Positions 34,513 to 42,462 of a DNA stretch of 64,000 nucleotides are shown here, piece after piece. The DNA comes from Sulfurimicrobium sp963779055. Its GTDB lineage: Bacteria; Pseudomonadota; Gammaproteobacteria; Burkholderiales; Sulfuricellaceae. Made by a program: the position numbers and the translations under genes. How positions within the stretch are numbered: position 1 is the stretch's first letter; every line of letters starts with the position of its first letter. The notes beneath the pieces were generated by a model. That model made no database searches. It was not told where the DNA came from and worked only from the letters and a program-made list of their open reading frames with translations. The stretch is taken from NCBI GenBank assembly GCA_963779055.1, contig CAVZWN010000004.1:186001-250000 (forward strand), read 5' to 3'.

Positions 34513-36141
34513 ATGCAGGAATCAAGTTCAGCGCATCTGCTGCAGCGGCTCAACGAGCTCAATGCCATCGGCGTGGCACTTTCCCGGGAAAAGGATACCA
34601 GCCGCCTGCTGGAAGCCATTCTGCTGGCGGCAATCCGCATCACGCACTGCGATGCCGGCACACTCTACAGCGTAGGCGAGGACCAGGCGCTGTACTTCGA
34701 GATCGTGCGTACCCAGTCGCTCGGCATTGCGCTCGGCGGCACCACCGGCAAGCCGGTCCCTTTTCCACCGGTCCCGCTCCAAGCCCCGAGCGGCCAGCCC
34801 AATAACAGTAACGTCGTGGCCTACGCGGTGCTGCATGACACCACGATCAACATTGCAGACGCTTACAGCGAGCAGGGATTCGACTTCTCCGGCACACGCA
34901 GATTCGACAGCGCCAACGGCTACCATTCCAAATCCTTCCTCACCGTGCCGATGAAAAACCATGAGGACAAAATCATCGCGGTACTGCAACTGATCAACGC
35001 CATCGACCCGGAAAGCGGCGAAATCACCCCCTTTTCCAGCTCCGATCAGCAACTGCTGGAATCGCTCGCATCCCAGGCAGCCATTGCCCTCACCAACCGG
35101 GCGCTGATCAACCAGCTGGAAGACCTGTTTGAGTCCTTCATCTCACTCATCAACATCGCCATCGACGAAAAATCATCCTACACCGGGGGCCACTGCGAAC
35201 GCGTGCCGGTGCTCACCATGCTGCTGGCCGAGGCGGCCAGCAAGACCACCAGCGGCCCACTGGCCGGTTTCCAGATGAACGAAAAGGATCGCTACGAACT
35301 CAAGATTGCCGGCCTGCTGCACGACTGCGGCAAGATCACCACGCCGGTGCATGTGGTGGACAAGGCCAGCAAGCTGCAAACCCTGTTTGACCGGATCCAC
35401 CTGATCGACACCCGTTTCGAAGTACTCAAGCGCGACACCGAAATCGACATGCTGAAACAGAAGCTGGCCGCATTGCAGAATGGCACAAGCGACACAGCAC
35501 AGATCGAATCCGCCTGCCACGAACGCATCGCGCAGCTCGACAGTGACCGTGAATTCCTGCGCAAGGCCAATATCGGCGGTGAATTCATGTCCCCGCCGCT
35601 ACAGCAGCGGGTAAAGGATATCGGCGCCTACCGCTGGATCAATGAAGCGGGGCAGGAAAGTGATTTTCTGTCCGCGAATGAAATCCAGAACCTGAATATC
35701 GAAAAAGGCACCCTCACGGCAGAAGAACGCGAAACCATCAATCATCATGTGACGTCCACCATCAACATGCTGGAAGCACTGCCCTGGCCCAGCCACCTGC
35801 GCAATGTGCCGGAGTATGCCGGCGCCCACCATGAACGCATGGACGGCAAGGGTTATCCAAAAGGCCTGAAGGGTTCGGAAATGACGGTGCAGGCGCGCAT
35901 CATGGCCATTGCCGACATATTCGAGGCACTCACCGCCAAGGACCGGCCCTACAAGGAAGGCAAGAAACTGAGCGATGCCCTGACCATCCTCGGCCGCATG
36001 AAGCTGGACCTGCACGTAGACCCCGACCTGTTCGACATTTTCATCCGCGATCAGGTCTATCTGCAGTACGCCCAGGATTTTCTTGATGACTACCAGATTG
36101 ACGCGGTGGATGTCAGCAAGATTCCGGGGTACTTGCCGTAA
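34513..36141 (+). CDS. GAF-HD-GYP domain phosphodiesterase
   Basis: A 542-residue protein starting MQESSSAHLLQRLNELNAIG from the ATG at 34513, 12 bp after the ATPase stop, behind AGGGGAAAG. A GAF domain covers about residues 10-195, followed by a helical linker. The HD-GYP domain follows: GGHCERV near 222, LLHDCGKITTP near 269, then a ~150-residue insertion rich in charged helix, then HHERMDGKGYPKGLKG near 441. HD-GYP enzymes hydrolyse c-di-GMP to GMP. The insertion between the HD and GYP halves is longer than in typical HD-GYP proteins. Adjacency to a GAF-bearing ATPase suggests joint control. Confidence 0.9.
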   Translation: MQESSSAHLLQRLNELNAIGVALSREKDTSRLLEAILLAAIRITHCDAGTLYSVGEDQALYFEIVRTQSLGIALGGTTGKPVPFPPVPLQAPSGQPNNSNVVAYAVLHDTTINIADAYSEQGFDFSGTRRFDSANGYHSKSFLTVPMKNHEDKIIAVLQLINAIDPESGEITPFSSSDQQLLESLASQAAIALTNRALINQLEDLFESFISLINIAIDEKSSYTGGHCERVPVLTMLLAEAASKTTSGPLAGFQMNEKDRYELKIAGLLHDCGKITTPVHVVDKASKLQTLFDRIHLIDTRFEVLKRDTEIDMLKQKLAALQNGTSDTAQIESACHERIAQLDSDREFLRKANIGGEFMSPPLQQRVKDIGAYRWINEAGQESDFLSANEIQNLNIEKGTLTAEERETINHHVTSTINMLEALPWPSHLRNVPEYAGAHHERMDGKGYPKGLKGSEMTVQARIMAIADIFEALTAKDRPYKEGKKLSDALTILGRMKLDLHVDPDLFDIFIRDQVYLQYAQDFLDDYQIDAVDVSKIPGYLP

Positions 36142-36168
36142 CCCATGCCATGTATTTTTTCCCGACCT

Positions 36169-36328
36169 TAACCCCCCCAGCCCCCCCTTGTGCGAGCATC
36201 CGCTACGCGGATTGCCTGCTTACCCCGCTTCAGGGGGGAGGTTTGCATCTTCGCCCTTTTTGTCAGGGGAGTGGTGCGCATCTTCCCGGTCTGCTCCTCC
36301 CCTGACAAGGGGAGGCCGGGAGGGGTTA
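36169..36328. repeat. Intergenic inverted-repeat element, family A copy 2
   Basis: Starts TAACCCCCCCAGCCCCCCCT and ends CTGACAAGGGGAGGCCGGGA then GGGGTTA. The interior is partly different from copy 1 and includes a second internal CAGGGGGGAGG arm. It fills most of the 208 bp between the HD-GYP gene and the next gene. No gene is evident. Confidence 0.75.
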
Positions 36329-36349
36329 AAAAGCGCGCTGCAATAACAC

Positions 36350-37951
36350 ATGCCAGAACCTAGCCAGCCCACTCTCATCAAGGCACTCCTCGATCCGGCA
36401 TGCTACGACTATCCGGTTACGGCTGTCGAGCTGATCGAAACGCACATCTCATGGATTCTGCTTACCGGCAGCTACGCCTACAAGATCAAGAAACCCGTCA
36501 ATTTCGGCTTTCTCGACTTCAGCTCGCTGGAGAAACGCCGCTTCTACTGTGAGGAAGAGCTGCGCCTCAACCGCCGTTTCGCTCCTCAGTTGTATCTGGA
36601 TGTCGTTCCCATCTGCGGCACACGGCAGCAACCTGTGCTTAATGGCAGCGGCATGCCTGTCGAATACGCCGTCAAAATGCGCCAGTTCCCACAGCAGGAC
36701 CTGTACGACCAGATGCTGGAAAACGGGCAGCTCGGCGCTTTCCAAGTGGATGAAATGGCACGTGAAGTTGCGCTTTTTCATACCAGGATCGCCGCCAGCC
36801 CGGCGCCCGCCGGGTTCGGCACACCCGAAGCAGTGCAATACCCGGTGCTGGAAAATTTCCGGCAGATCGCCGAACTGGCAGCCGGACGGCCGGAACTGGA
36901 AATGCTGGCTGCACTGGAAAACTGGAGCAAGGCGGAATTCGTGCGGCTGCAGAAAGATCTGTCAGACCGCAAGGAGAACAACTACATCCGCGAATGCCAC
37001 GGCGACCTTCATCTTGGCAACATGGCCTGGATCAATGGCGCAGTGACGCTGTTTGACTGCATCGAATTCAATCCCGGGCTGCGCTGGATCGATGTCATGA
37101 GCGATGCCGCCTTCGTAATCATGGACCTGCACGACCGCGGACGTCCCGATCTGGCACAGCGTTTCCTCAACACTTACCTGGAACAGACCGGTGATTTTGA
37201 CGGCCTGGCCGTGCTCAACTACTACCTGGTTTACCGCGCCATGGTGCGCGCCAAGGTAGCCGGTATTCGCGCCAGCCAGCCCCGTCTGCAGCCGGAACAG
37301 GCGCAGGCGGCCTGGAACTCGATGGCCGGGTATCTGAAACTTGCCACCCGTTTCACTCAGCCACGCCGCCCATGGCTGCTCATCACCCACGGACTTTCCG
37401 GATCCGGGAAAACCACCCTTAGCCAGACGCTGCTGGAGCAGAGCAACGCCATCCGCCTGCGATCGGATGTGGAACGCAAGCGGCTATTTGGCCTGACTCC
37501 ACGGGAATCCAGCCAGTCCGGTTTGAATAGCGGCATTTATAATGCAGACGCCCGCCTCAGCACATACCGGCATCTGGAGCAGGTGGCGCGTAAAATCCTC
37601 CAGGCGGGGTATCCGGTGATCGTCGACGCAGCCTTCCTGAAACTGGCCGAGCGCAAGGTGTTCCGGAGTCTGGCAAGCACGCTGCGGGTACCCTTCGTTA
37701 TCCTCCACCTGCAGGCCGATGCAGCCACCTTGCGCCAGCGCATCACAGAAAGGCAGGTGTCAGGAAGGGATGCTTCAGAAGCGACCCTGCAGGTACTGGA
37801 ACTGCAATTGCGCGACAGCGAAGGACTGACGCACGAGGAGGCGGCCGCTACCTGGACGCTTGACACGGAACACCCAGCTACGGCCAGCACTGCACTGCAA
37901 AAACTGGCACGCCAGCTCATGGACAATCCCGACAAGATCTGTCAGGATTAA
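36350..37951 (+). CDS. Bifunctional aminoglycoside phosphotransferase-like/P-loop kinase fusion
   Basis: A 533-residue protein. The N-terminal ~320 residues are APH/kinase-like: TGSYAYKIKKPVNFGFLDF near 38 supplies a nucleotide-binding lysine, CHGDLHLGNMAW near 218 the catalytic loop, and LFDCIEFN the metal-binding motif. The C-terminal ~190 residues are a zeta-toxin/gluconate-kinase-like P-loop domain, with ITHGLSGSGKTTLSQTLLE near 345 and an LRSDVERKRLFG segment. This COG2187-COG0645 fusion occurs in many proteobacteria; its substrate is not established and nothing ties it to antibiotic resistance. It is the first gene after repeat A copy 2, and the cyclic-nucleotide-binding-like gene starts 40 bp later. 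Confidence 0.85.
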   Translation: MPEPSQPTLIKALLDPACYDYPVTAVELIETHISWILLTGSYAYKIKKPVNFGFLDFSSLEKRRFYCEEELRLNRRFAPQLYLDVVPICGTRQQPVLNGSGMPVEYAVKMRQFPQQDLYDQMLENGQLGAFQVDEMAREVALFHTRIAASPAPAGFGTPEAVQYPVLENFRQIAELAAGRPELEMLAALENWSKAEFVRLQKDLSDRKENNYIRECHGDLHLGNMAWINGAVTLFDCIEFNPGLRWIDVMSDAAFVIMDLHDRGRPDLAQRFLNTYLEQTGDFDGLAVLNYYLVYRAMVRAKVAGIRASQPRLQPEQAQAAWNSMAGYLKLATRFTQPRRPWLLITHGLSGSGKTTLSQTLLEQSNAIRLRSDVERKRLFGLTPRESSQSGLNSGIYNADARLSTYRHLEQVARKILQAGYPVIVDAAFLKLAERKVFRSLASTLRVPFVILHLQADAATLRQRITERQVSGRDASEATLQVLELQLRDSEGLTHEEAAATWTLDTEHPATASTALQKLARQLMDNPDKICQD

Positions 37952-37991
37952 GGCTTTATTTCAGAATTCAGTATTGAACCAGGACACCATT

Positions 37992-38672
37992 ATGACCGCT
38001 GAACAATTCTCTCCCGAACAACGCATCCTGCGCGTCATGCGCAAGGTTCTGGCCAGTGTCGTCAAGGACGTCACACCGCAGGACGGCATGGAAAACCCGC
38101 TCACCGACCGTACCATCGAGGATATCCGCGATATTTTCGGCATGATTTCCACGCGCGAGAAAGAACTGCTCGAAGCTTTCGGCCAGGCCATGGGCGACCG
38201 CCCTTTCTACCCGGGCGAAAAACCTTCCGCCAAGGTGATTCCGATCAGTGTGGGCAGCCTGAAAGATTCGCGCAAAAAGGCCGAATCCAGCAACCCGCTC
38301 TCCACAACACCGCTTTTCAAGGATGTCGATCTCGGCGCCATGGAAGACTTGCTGGATGCCTGCACAGTATATGAGCTGAAGGCGGGCGAAGCCCTGCTGG
38401 CTGCCGGAGAAAAGAACAACGAGACCTATCTGGTCCTGAATGGCCGTCTGCAAGCCGACCTGGGAACAGCGGAAGCCCCCCGCATCATGGCTTTCGAGCC
38501 CAGGCAGACCATCGGTGAAATTTCGGTGCTGGGCGAAAGCACCCTGTCCGCCCCGGTCGTGGCTACGGAAGAAGCGGTCGTGATGGCGATCAACCCCGAC
38601 GCCATGTGGGCGATGATGGAAATCGACGCCGTGCTGGCGCGCAATATCCTGGGCCTGCTGGCGCAGCGCTAA
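37992..38672 (+). CDS. Cyclic nucleotide-binding-like domain protein
   Basis: A 226-residue cytoplasmic protein starting MTAEQFSPEQRILRVMRKVL at 37992. The N-terminal ~100 residues are helical and conserved-looking but not assigned. The C-terminal part is a cNMP-binding-type beta barrel with LKAGEALLAAGEKNNETYLV, NGRLQADLG, and IGEISVLGESTLSAPVVATE. The phosphate-binding cassette keeps the Gly-Glu but lacks the usual Arg that contacts the cyclic phosphate (TLSAPVVA instead of an xPRxAxVxA-like sequence), so classic cAMP binding is uncertain. There is no helix-turn-helix. Position near the cyclase and phosphodiesterase genes makes it a candidate receiver. Confidence 0.8.
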   Translation: MTAEQFSPEQRILRVMRKVLASVVKDVTPQDGMENPLTDRTIEDIRDIFGMISTREKELLEAFGQAMGDRPFYPGEKPSAKVIPISVGSLKDSRKKAESSNPLSTTPLFKDVDLGAMEDLLDACTVYELKAGEALLAAGEKNNETYLVLNGRLQADLGTAEAPRIMAFEPRQTIGEISVLGESTLSAPVVATEEAVVMAINPDAMWAMMEIDAVLARNILGLLAQR

Positions 38673-38684
38673 AAAAGCGGTTCA

Positions 38685-38814
38685 TTAACCGCAAAGTCGC
38701 GGAGGCGCGAAGAAATCAAGGCCATGAAAGCGTTCGGGCATTCACCCGATGAGCAAACAGGAGCATCCTGCCAAGCCTTGTTTTCCTCTGCGTCTTTGTG
38801 ACTTTGCGGTTCAA
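38685..38814. repeat. Intergenic inverted-repeat element, family B copy 1
   Basis: The left arm is ATTAACCGCAAAGTCGCGGA. The right arm, ending TTTGTGACTTTGCGGTTCAA, is its near inverse. The second copy is at 44374. It lies between the cNMP-like gene and rimO. Similar 'ACCGCAAAG.CGC' elements are commonly seen in betaproteobacterial genomes (general knowledge). Confidence 0.7.
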
Positions 38815-38851
38815 ATGCTTGTTCCAGGGATAATTTTCAGTTGCGAATCCC

Positions 38852-40186
38852 TCACCCCTGCACCCGCGCTCCCCACAGGTCATGCTCGTCAGCATCCTCG
38901 ATTAAAACCTGGATGAAATCACCCGGCTTCAATCCTTCACTTCCTTCCACGTAAACCAGGCCGTCGATCTCGGGCGCATCCGCCATGCTGCGGGCGGCCA
39001 CGCCTTCGTCATCCACTTCGTCCACCAGCACGGTCAGGGTCTTGCCGATCTTGCTGGCCAGACGCTCGGTGCTGATTTGCGCCTGCAGCTCCATCAGGCG
39101 CGCCTGACGCTCCAGCTTGACCTCTTCCGGAACGGGGTTAGGCAAGGCATTGGCCGCCGCGCCTTCCACCGGCGAATAGGTAAAACAGCCGACCCGGTCG
39201 AGCCGCGCTTCGCCGATAAAATCCAGCAGTTGCTGGAAATCGTCTTCGGTCTCGCCGGGAAAGCCGGTGATGAAGGTGCTGCGCAGCGTGAGGTCGGGGC
39301 AGATTTCACGCCATTTCTTGATGCGCGCCAGATTGCTGTCCTGATTACCGGGCCGCTTCATGGCCTTGAGCACGCTCGGGCTGGCGTGCTGCAGCGGGAT
39401 GTCAAGATAGGGCAGGATTTTGCCTTCCGCCATGAGCGGGATCACTTCGTCCACATGCGGATAGGGATAGACGTAGTGCAGCCGCACCCAGGCGCCGAGA
39501 TCGCCGAGCGCGCCCGCCAGTTCGGTCATGCGGGTTTTCAGCAGCTTGCTCTGCCAGAATTCGGCGCGGTATTTCAGGTCCAGCCCGTAGGCGCTGGTGT
39601 CCTGCGAGATCACCAGCAGTTCCTTCACCCCCGCCTTGACCAGGTTTTCCGCCTCACGCATCACCTCGCTCACCGGACGGCTCACCAGGTCGCCGCGAAA
39701 GGAGGGAATGATGCAGAAAGTGCAGCGATGGTTGCAGCCTTCGGAGATTTTCAGATAGGCATAGTGCTTGGGCGTGAGCTTGATGCCCTGTTCCGGGATC
39801 AGGCTCATGAAAGGATCGTGCGGCTGCGGCAGGTGTTCATGCACCGCACTCATCACCTCCTGCAAGGCATGCGGGCCGGTCACCGCCAGCACGCGCGGGT
39901 GCTTCTCCATGATCACTTCGGGCCGCGCGCCGAGGCAGCCGGTAACGATCACCTTGCCGTTCTCCGCCAGCGCCTCGCCGATGGCATCGAGCGACTCCTC
40001 CACCGCCGCATCGATAAAGCCGCAGGTATTGATCACCACCAGATCAGCGGACTCGTAGCTGGGTGAAATATCGTAGCCTTCGGCGCGCAACTGGGTGAGG
40101 ATTTGCTCCGAGTCCACCAGCGCCTTGGGGCAGCCGAGGGAAACAAAGCCCACTTTGGGGCTGGAATTTTTCATGGATCGACTCAT
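38852..40186 (-). CDS. rimO: Ribosomal protein uS12 methylthiotransferase
   Basis: A 444-residue radical-SAM enzyme that adds a methylthio group to an aspartate of ribosomal protein S12. The N-terminal UPF0004 domain has cysteines in SLGCPKALVDSE, NTCGFIDAAVEES and VTGCLGAR for the auxiliary 4Fe-4S cluster. The radical-SAM motif CNHRCTFC is near residue 155. A C-terminal TRAM domain begins near 375. The start could be the ATG four codons in (40174). VDSE and GFIDAAVEES distinguish RimO from MiaB. Confidence 0.95.
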   Translation of the reverse strand: MSRSMKNSSPKVGFVSLGCPKALVDSEQILTQLRAEGYDISPSYESADLVVINTCGFIDAAVEESLDAIGEALAENGKVIVTGCLGARPEVIMEKHPRVLAVTGPHALQEVMSAVHEHLPQPHDPFMSLIPEQGIKLTPKHYAYLKISEGCNHRCTFCIIPSFRGDLVSRPVSEVMREAENLVKAGVKELLVISQDTSAYGLDLKYRAEFWQSKLLKTRMTELAGALGDLGAWVRLHYVYPYPHVDEVIPLMAEGKILPYLDIPLQHASPSVLKAMKRPGNQDSNLARIKKWREICPDLTLRSTFITGFPGETEDDFQQLLDFIGEARLDRVGCFTYSPVEGAAANALPNPVPEEVKLERQARLMELQAQISTERLASKIGKTLTVLVDEVDDEGVAARSMADAPEIDGLVYVEGSEGLKPGDFIQVLIEDADEHDLWGARVQG

Positions 40187-40281
40187 TCTGGATTGGCGCA
40201 GTCAGTACGCGCCAGAAGCCGTGAATTATACCAGCCTACCCCCTGCGCAGCAGAACCGCCCGCATCCCCGCCGCGTACTTT

Positions 40282-42330
40282 CTAATCATCCTCTTCCTGT
40301 GCATTGAACTGCGACATCAGGGCCTGCTGCACCGCTGGCGGCACTGCGGCATAGCGGCTGAATTCCAGCGAGTAGGCGCCTTGTCCACTGGTCAGCGAGC
40401 GCAGCCGTGACTGGTAGTCGTTGAGTTCGGCCAGGGGGACTTCTCCGGAAATGGCTGTGGTGCCGCTGCTGCGCGGCTGCGTGCCAGTGACATGGCCGCG
40501 TTTGCCGGAAAGATCTCCGGCAAGGTCGCCTATGGACGATTCCGGACACACGATCTCGATGTTGACGATCGGCTCCAGCAGGATGGGTCTGGCCGCCTTG
40601 ACGGCCTCGATCACCGCCTTGCGCCCTGCCGCGACGAAGGCCACTTCCTTGGAATCCACCGGGTGGTGCTTGCCGTCGTAGACCACGACGCGGATATCCT
40701 GCACCGGATAACCGGCGATCACGCCGCTATCCAGTGCCTGCTTCACGCCCTTCTCCACCGCCGGCATGAATACGCCGGGAATGGTGCCGCCTTTGACCGC
40801 ATCCACGAATTCATAGCCGGCCCCGCGTGGCAGCACTTCGATGCGCAGGAAGACTTCGCCGAACTGCCCCGCCCCGCCGCTCTGTTTCTTGTGGCGGTAG
40901 TGCCCTTCGGCGTTGCTGGAGATGGTTTCACGGTAGGGAATGCGCGGCGGCCGGGTGTCCACTTCCAGCTTGTAGACTTGCGCCATCTTGTCCAGCTTGG
41001 CGCGCAGATGTAATTCGCCCAGGCCGCGAATCACGGTTTCATTGGTGGAGGGATGACGTTCTACCTTGAAAGTGGGATCTTCCATTTCCAGCTTGTGCAG
41101 GATCTCGAACAGACGCTGCTCGTCTCCCTTGCGCCGGGTTTCGACGGCCAGACCATGCATCGGCTGTGGAAACTCGAGCGGCCGGAGGTGAATGTGGTCT
41201 TCGTCATGCGAATCATGCAGCACCGCGTCAAACTCGATTTCTTCCACCTTGGCCACAGCACCGATATCGCCCGGAAACAAGGTATCGGTCTCGACATATT
41301 CCTTGCCCTGCAGCAGATACAGGTGCCCGGCCTTGAATGGACGCTTGCCATCGCCGATGAAGAGTTGCGCATCGCGCCTGATGGTTCCCTGATGGACACG
41401 GAACACCCCCATCTTGCCCACATAGGGATCAATGATGACCTTGAAGACATGCGCCAGGACATGCTTGCCGGCATCCGGTTCGGCATGGAATTCAAGTGCG
41501 TCAGCGCCTTCTCCCTTGAGGAAAGGCGGCGCATTGCCCTCGGCCGGGTTGGGCGCGAGCCTGGCAATCACATCCAGCAGCTCGGCTACGCCTGTGCCGT
41601 TTTTAGCTGCGGTGAAGCACACCGGCACGAGATGCCCTTCGCGTAATGCCCTTTCAAACGGCGCATGCAGCTGCTCCGGGCTCAATTCCTCGCCCTGCTC
41701 CAGATAGATCGCCATCAGCTCCTCGTCCACTTCGACCACCTGATCGATCAGGGCAGTGTGCGCCGCCTTGACCGAGGAAAAATCGGCGTCGCCATCGGGG
41801 TTGAAGAAACAATCCACCACATCTTTCCGCCCATGCGCCGGGAGATTGATGGGCAAACACGCCTTGCCGAAAGTTTCCTGAATCTCTGCCAGCAAGCCTG
41901 GCAGATCGAGATGATCGGCATCGATCCTGTTGACCACGATCATGCGGCACAGTCCGCGCGCCGCGGCCGCTTTCATCATGCGGCGCGTGGCAAGCTCGAT
42001 CCCCGCCTGGGCATTGATCACCACCACGGCGGTATCCACCGCTGCCAGCGCACTGATGGCCTGGCCGGAAAAATCCGGATAGCCGGGAGTATCGATGAGG
42101 TAAACATGCTGACCCTGATGGGGAAAATTCACCACGGCAGCATTGAGCGAATGCGCACAGTTTTTTTCCAGCGCATCGAAATCGCAGACGGTGTTGCCCT
42201 TTTCGACACTGCCCCGGCTGGTAATCGCCCCGGCCTGAAACAGCAGGGACTCGGCCAGCGTCGTCTTGCCGCTGGCACCATGGCCGACGAGCGCCAGGGT
42301 TCGGATGGAGGCTACGGGATCGTTTGGCAT
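40282..42330 (-). CDS. Elongation factor G-like GTPase (FusA2-type)
   Basis: A 682-residue translational GTPase, shorter and more divergent than canonical EF-G. GHGASGKTTLAESLL (G1) is near residue 13, DTPGYPDFSG (G3) near 80 and NRID (G4) near 134, where canonical EF-G has NKxD. Domains II-V follow, with HKKQSGGAGQFGEVFLRIE in domain IV. It matches the 'elongation factor G-like' paralogue class whose cellular role is poorly understood; the main fusA with rpsL/rpsG is not in the window. It is transcribed alone, divergently from the acetyl-CoA hydrolase gene with a 132 bp gap. Confidence 0.9.
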   Translation of the reverse strand: MPNDPVASIRTLALVGHGASGKTTLAESLLFQAGAITSRGSVEKGNTVCDFDALEKNCAHSLNAAVVNFPHQGQHVYLIDTPGYPDFSGQAISALAAVDTAVVVINAQAGIELATRRMMKAAAARGLCRMIVVNRIDADHLDLPGLLAEIQETFGKACLPINLPAHGRKDVVDCFFNPDGDADFSSVKAAHTALIDQVVEVDEELMAIYLEQGEELSPEQLHAPFERALREGHLVPVCFTAAKNGTGVAELLDVIARLAPNPAEGNAPPFLKGEGADALEFHAEPDAGKHVLAHVFKVIIDPYVGKMGVFRVHQGTIRRDAQLFIGDGKRPFKAGHLYLLQGKEYVETDTLFPGDIGAVAKVEEIEFDAVLHDSHDEDHIHLRPLEFPQPMHGLAVETRRKGDEQRLFEILHKLEMEDPTFKVERHPSTNETVIRGLGELHLRAKLDKMAQVYKLEVDTRPPRIPYRETISSNAEGHYRHKKQSGGAGQFGEVFLRIEVLPRGAGYEFVDAVKGGTIPGVFMPAVEKGVKQALDSGVIAGYPVQDIRVVVYDGKHHPVDSKEVAFVAAGRKAVIEAVKAARPILLEPIVNIEIVCPESSIGDLAGDLSGKRGHVTGTQPRSSGTTAISGEVPLAELNDYQSRLRSLTSGQGAYSLEFSRYAAVPPAVQQALMSQFNAQEEDD

Positions 42331-42462
42331 TTCAAGTCCTTTCGATTATTGTTTGATACCGTGAAAGGGAAATCAGGATCGGGATGTTTGAATTATATCC
42401 CTCTGGCTTCTGCCGGAACATTCCTGTGGCACTGCTAAAGTGAATCGCTGGGGGTATCCATC

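Noticed and set aside
36350..37951. Antibiotic-resistance aminoglycoside phosphotransferase
   Set aside because: The APH-like half is the common COG2187 type fused to a P-loop kinase; nothing links it to resistance.
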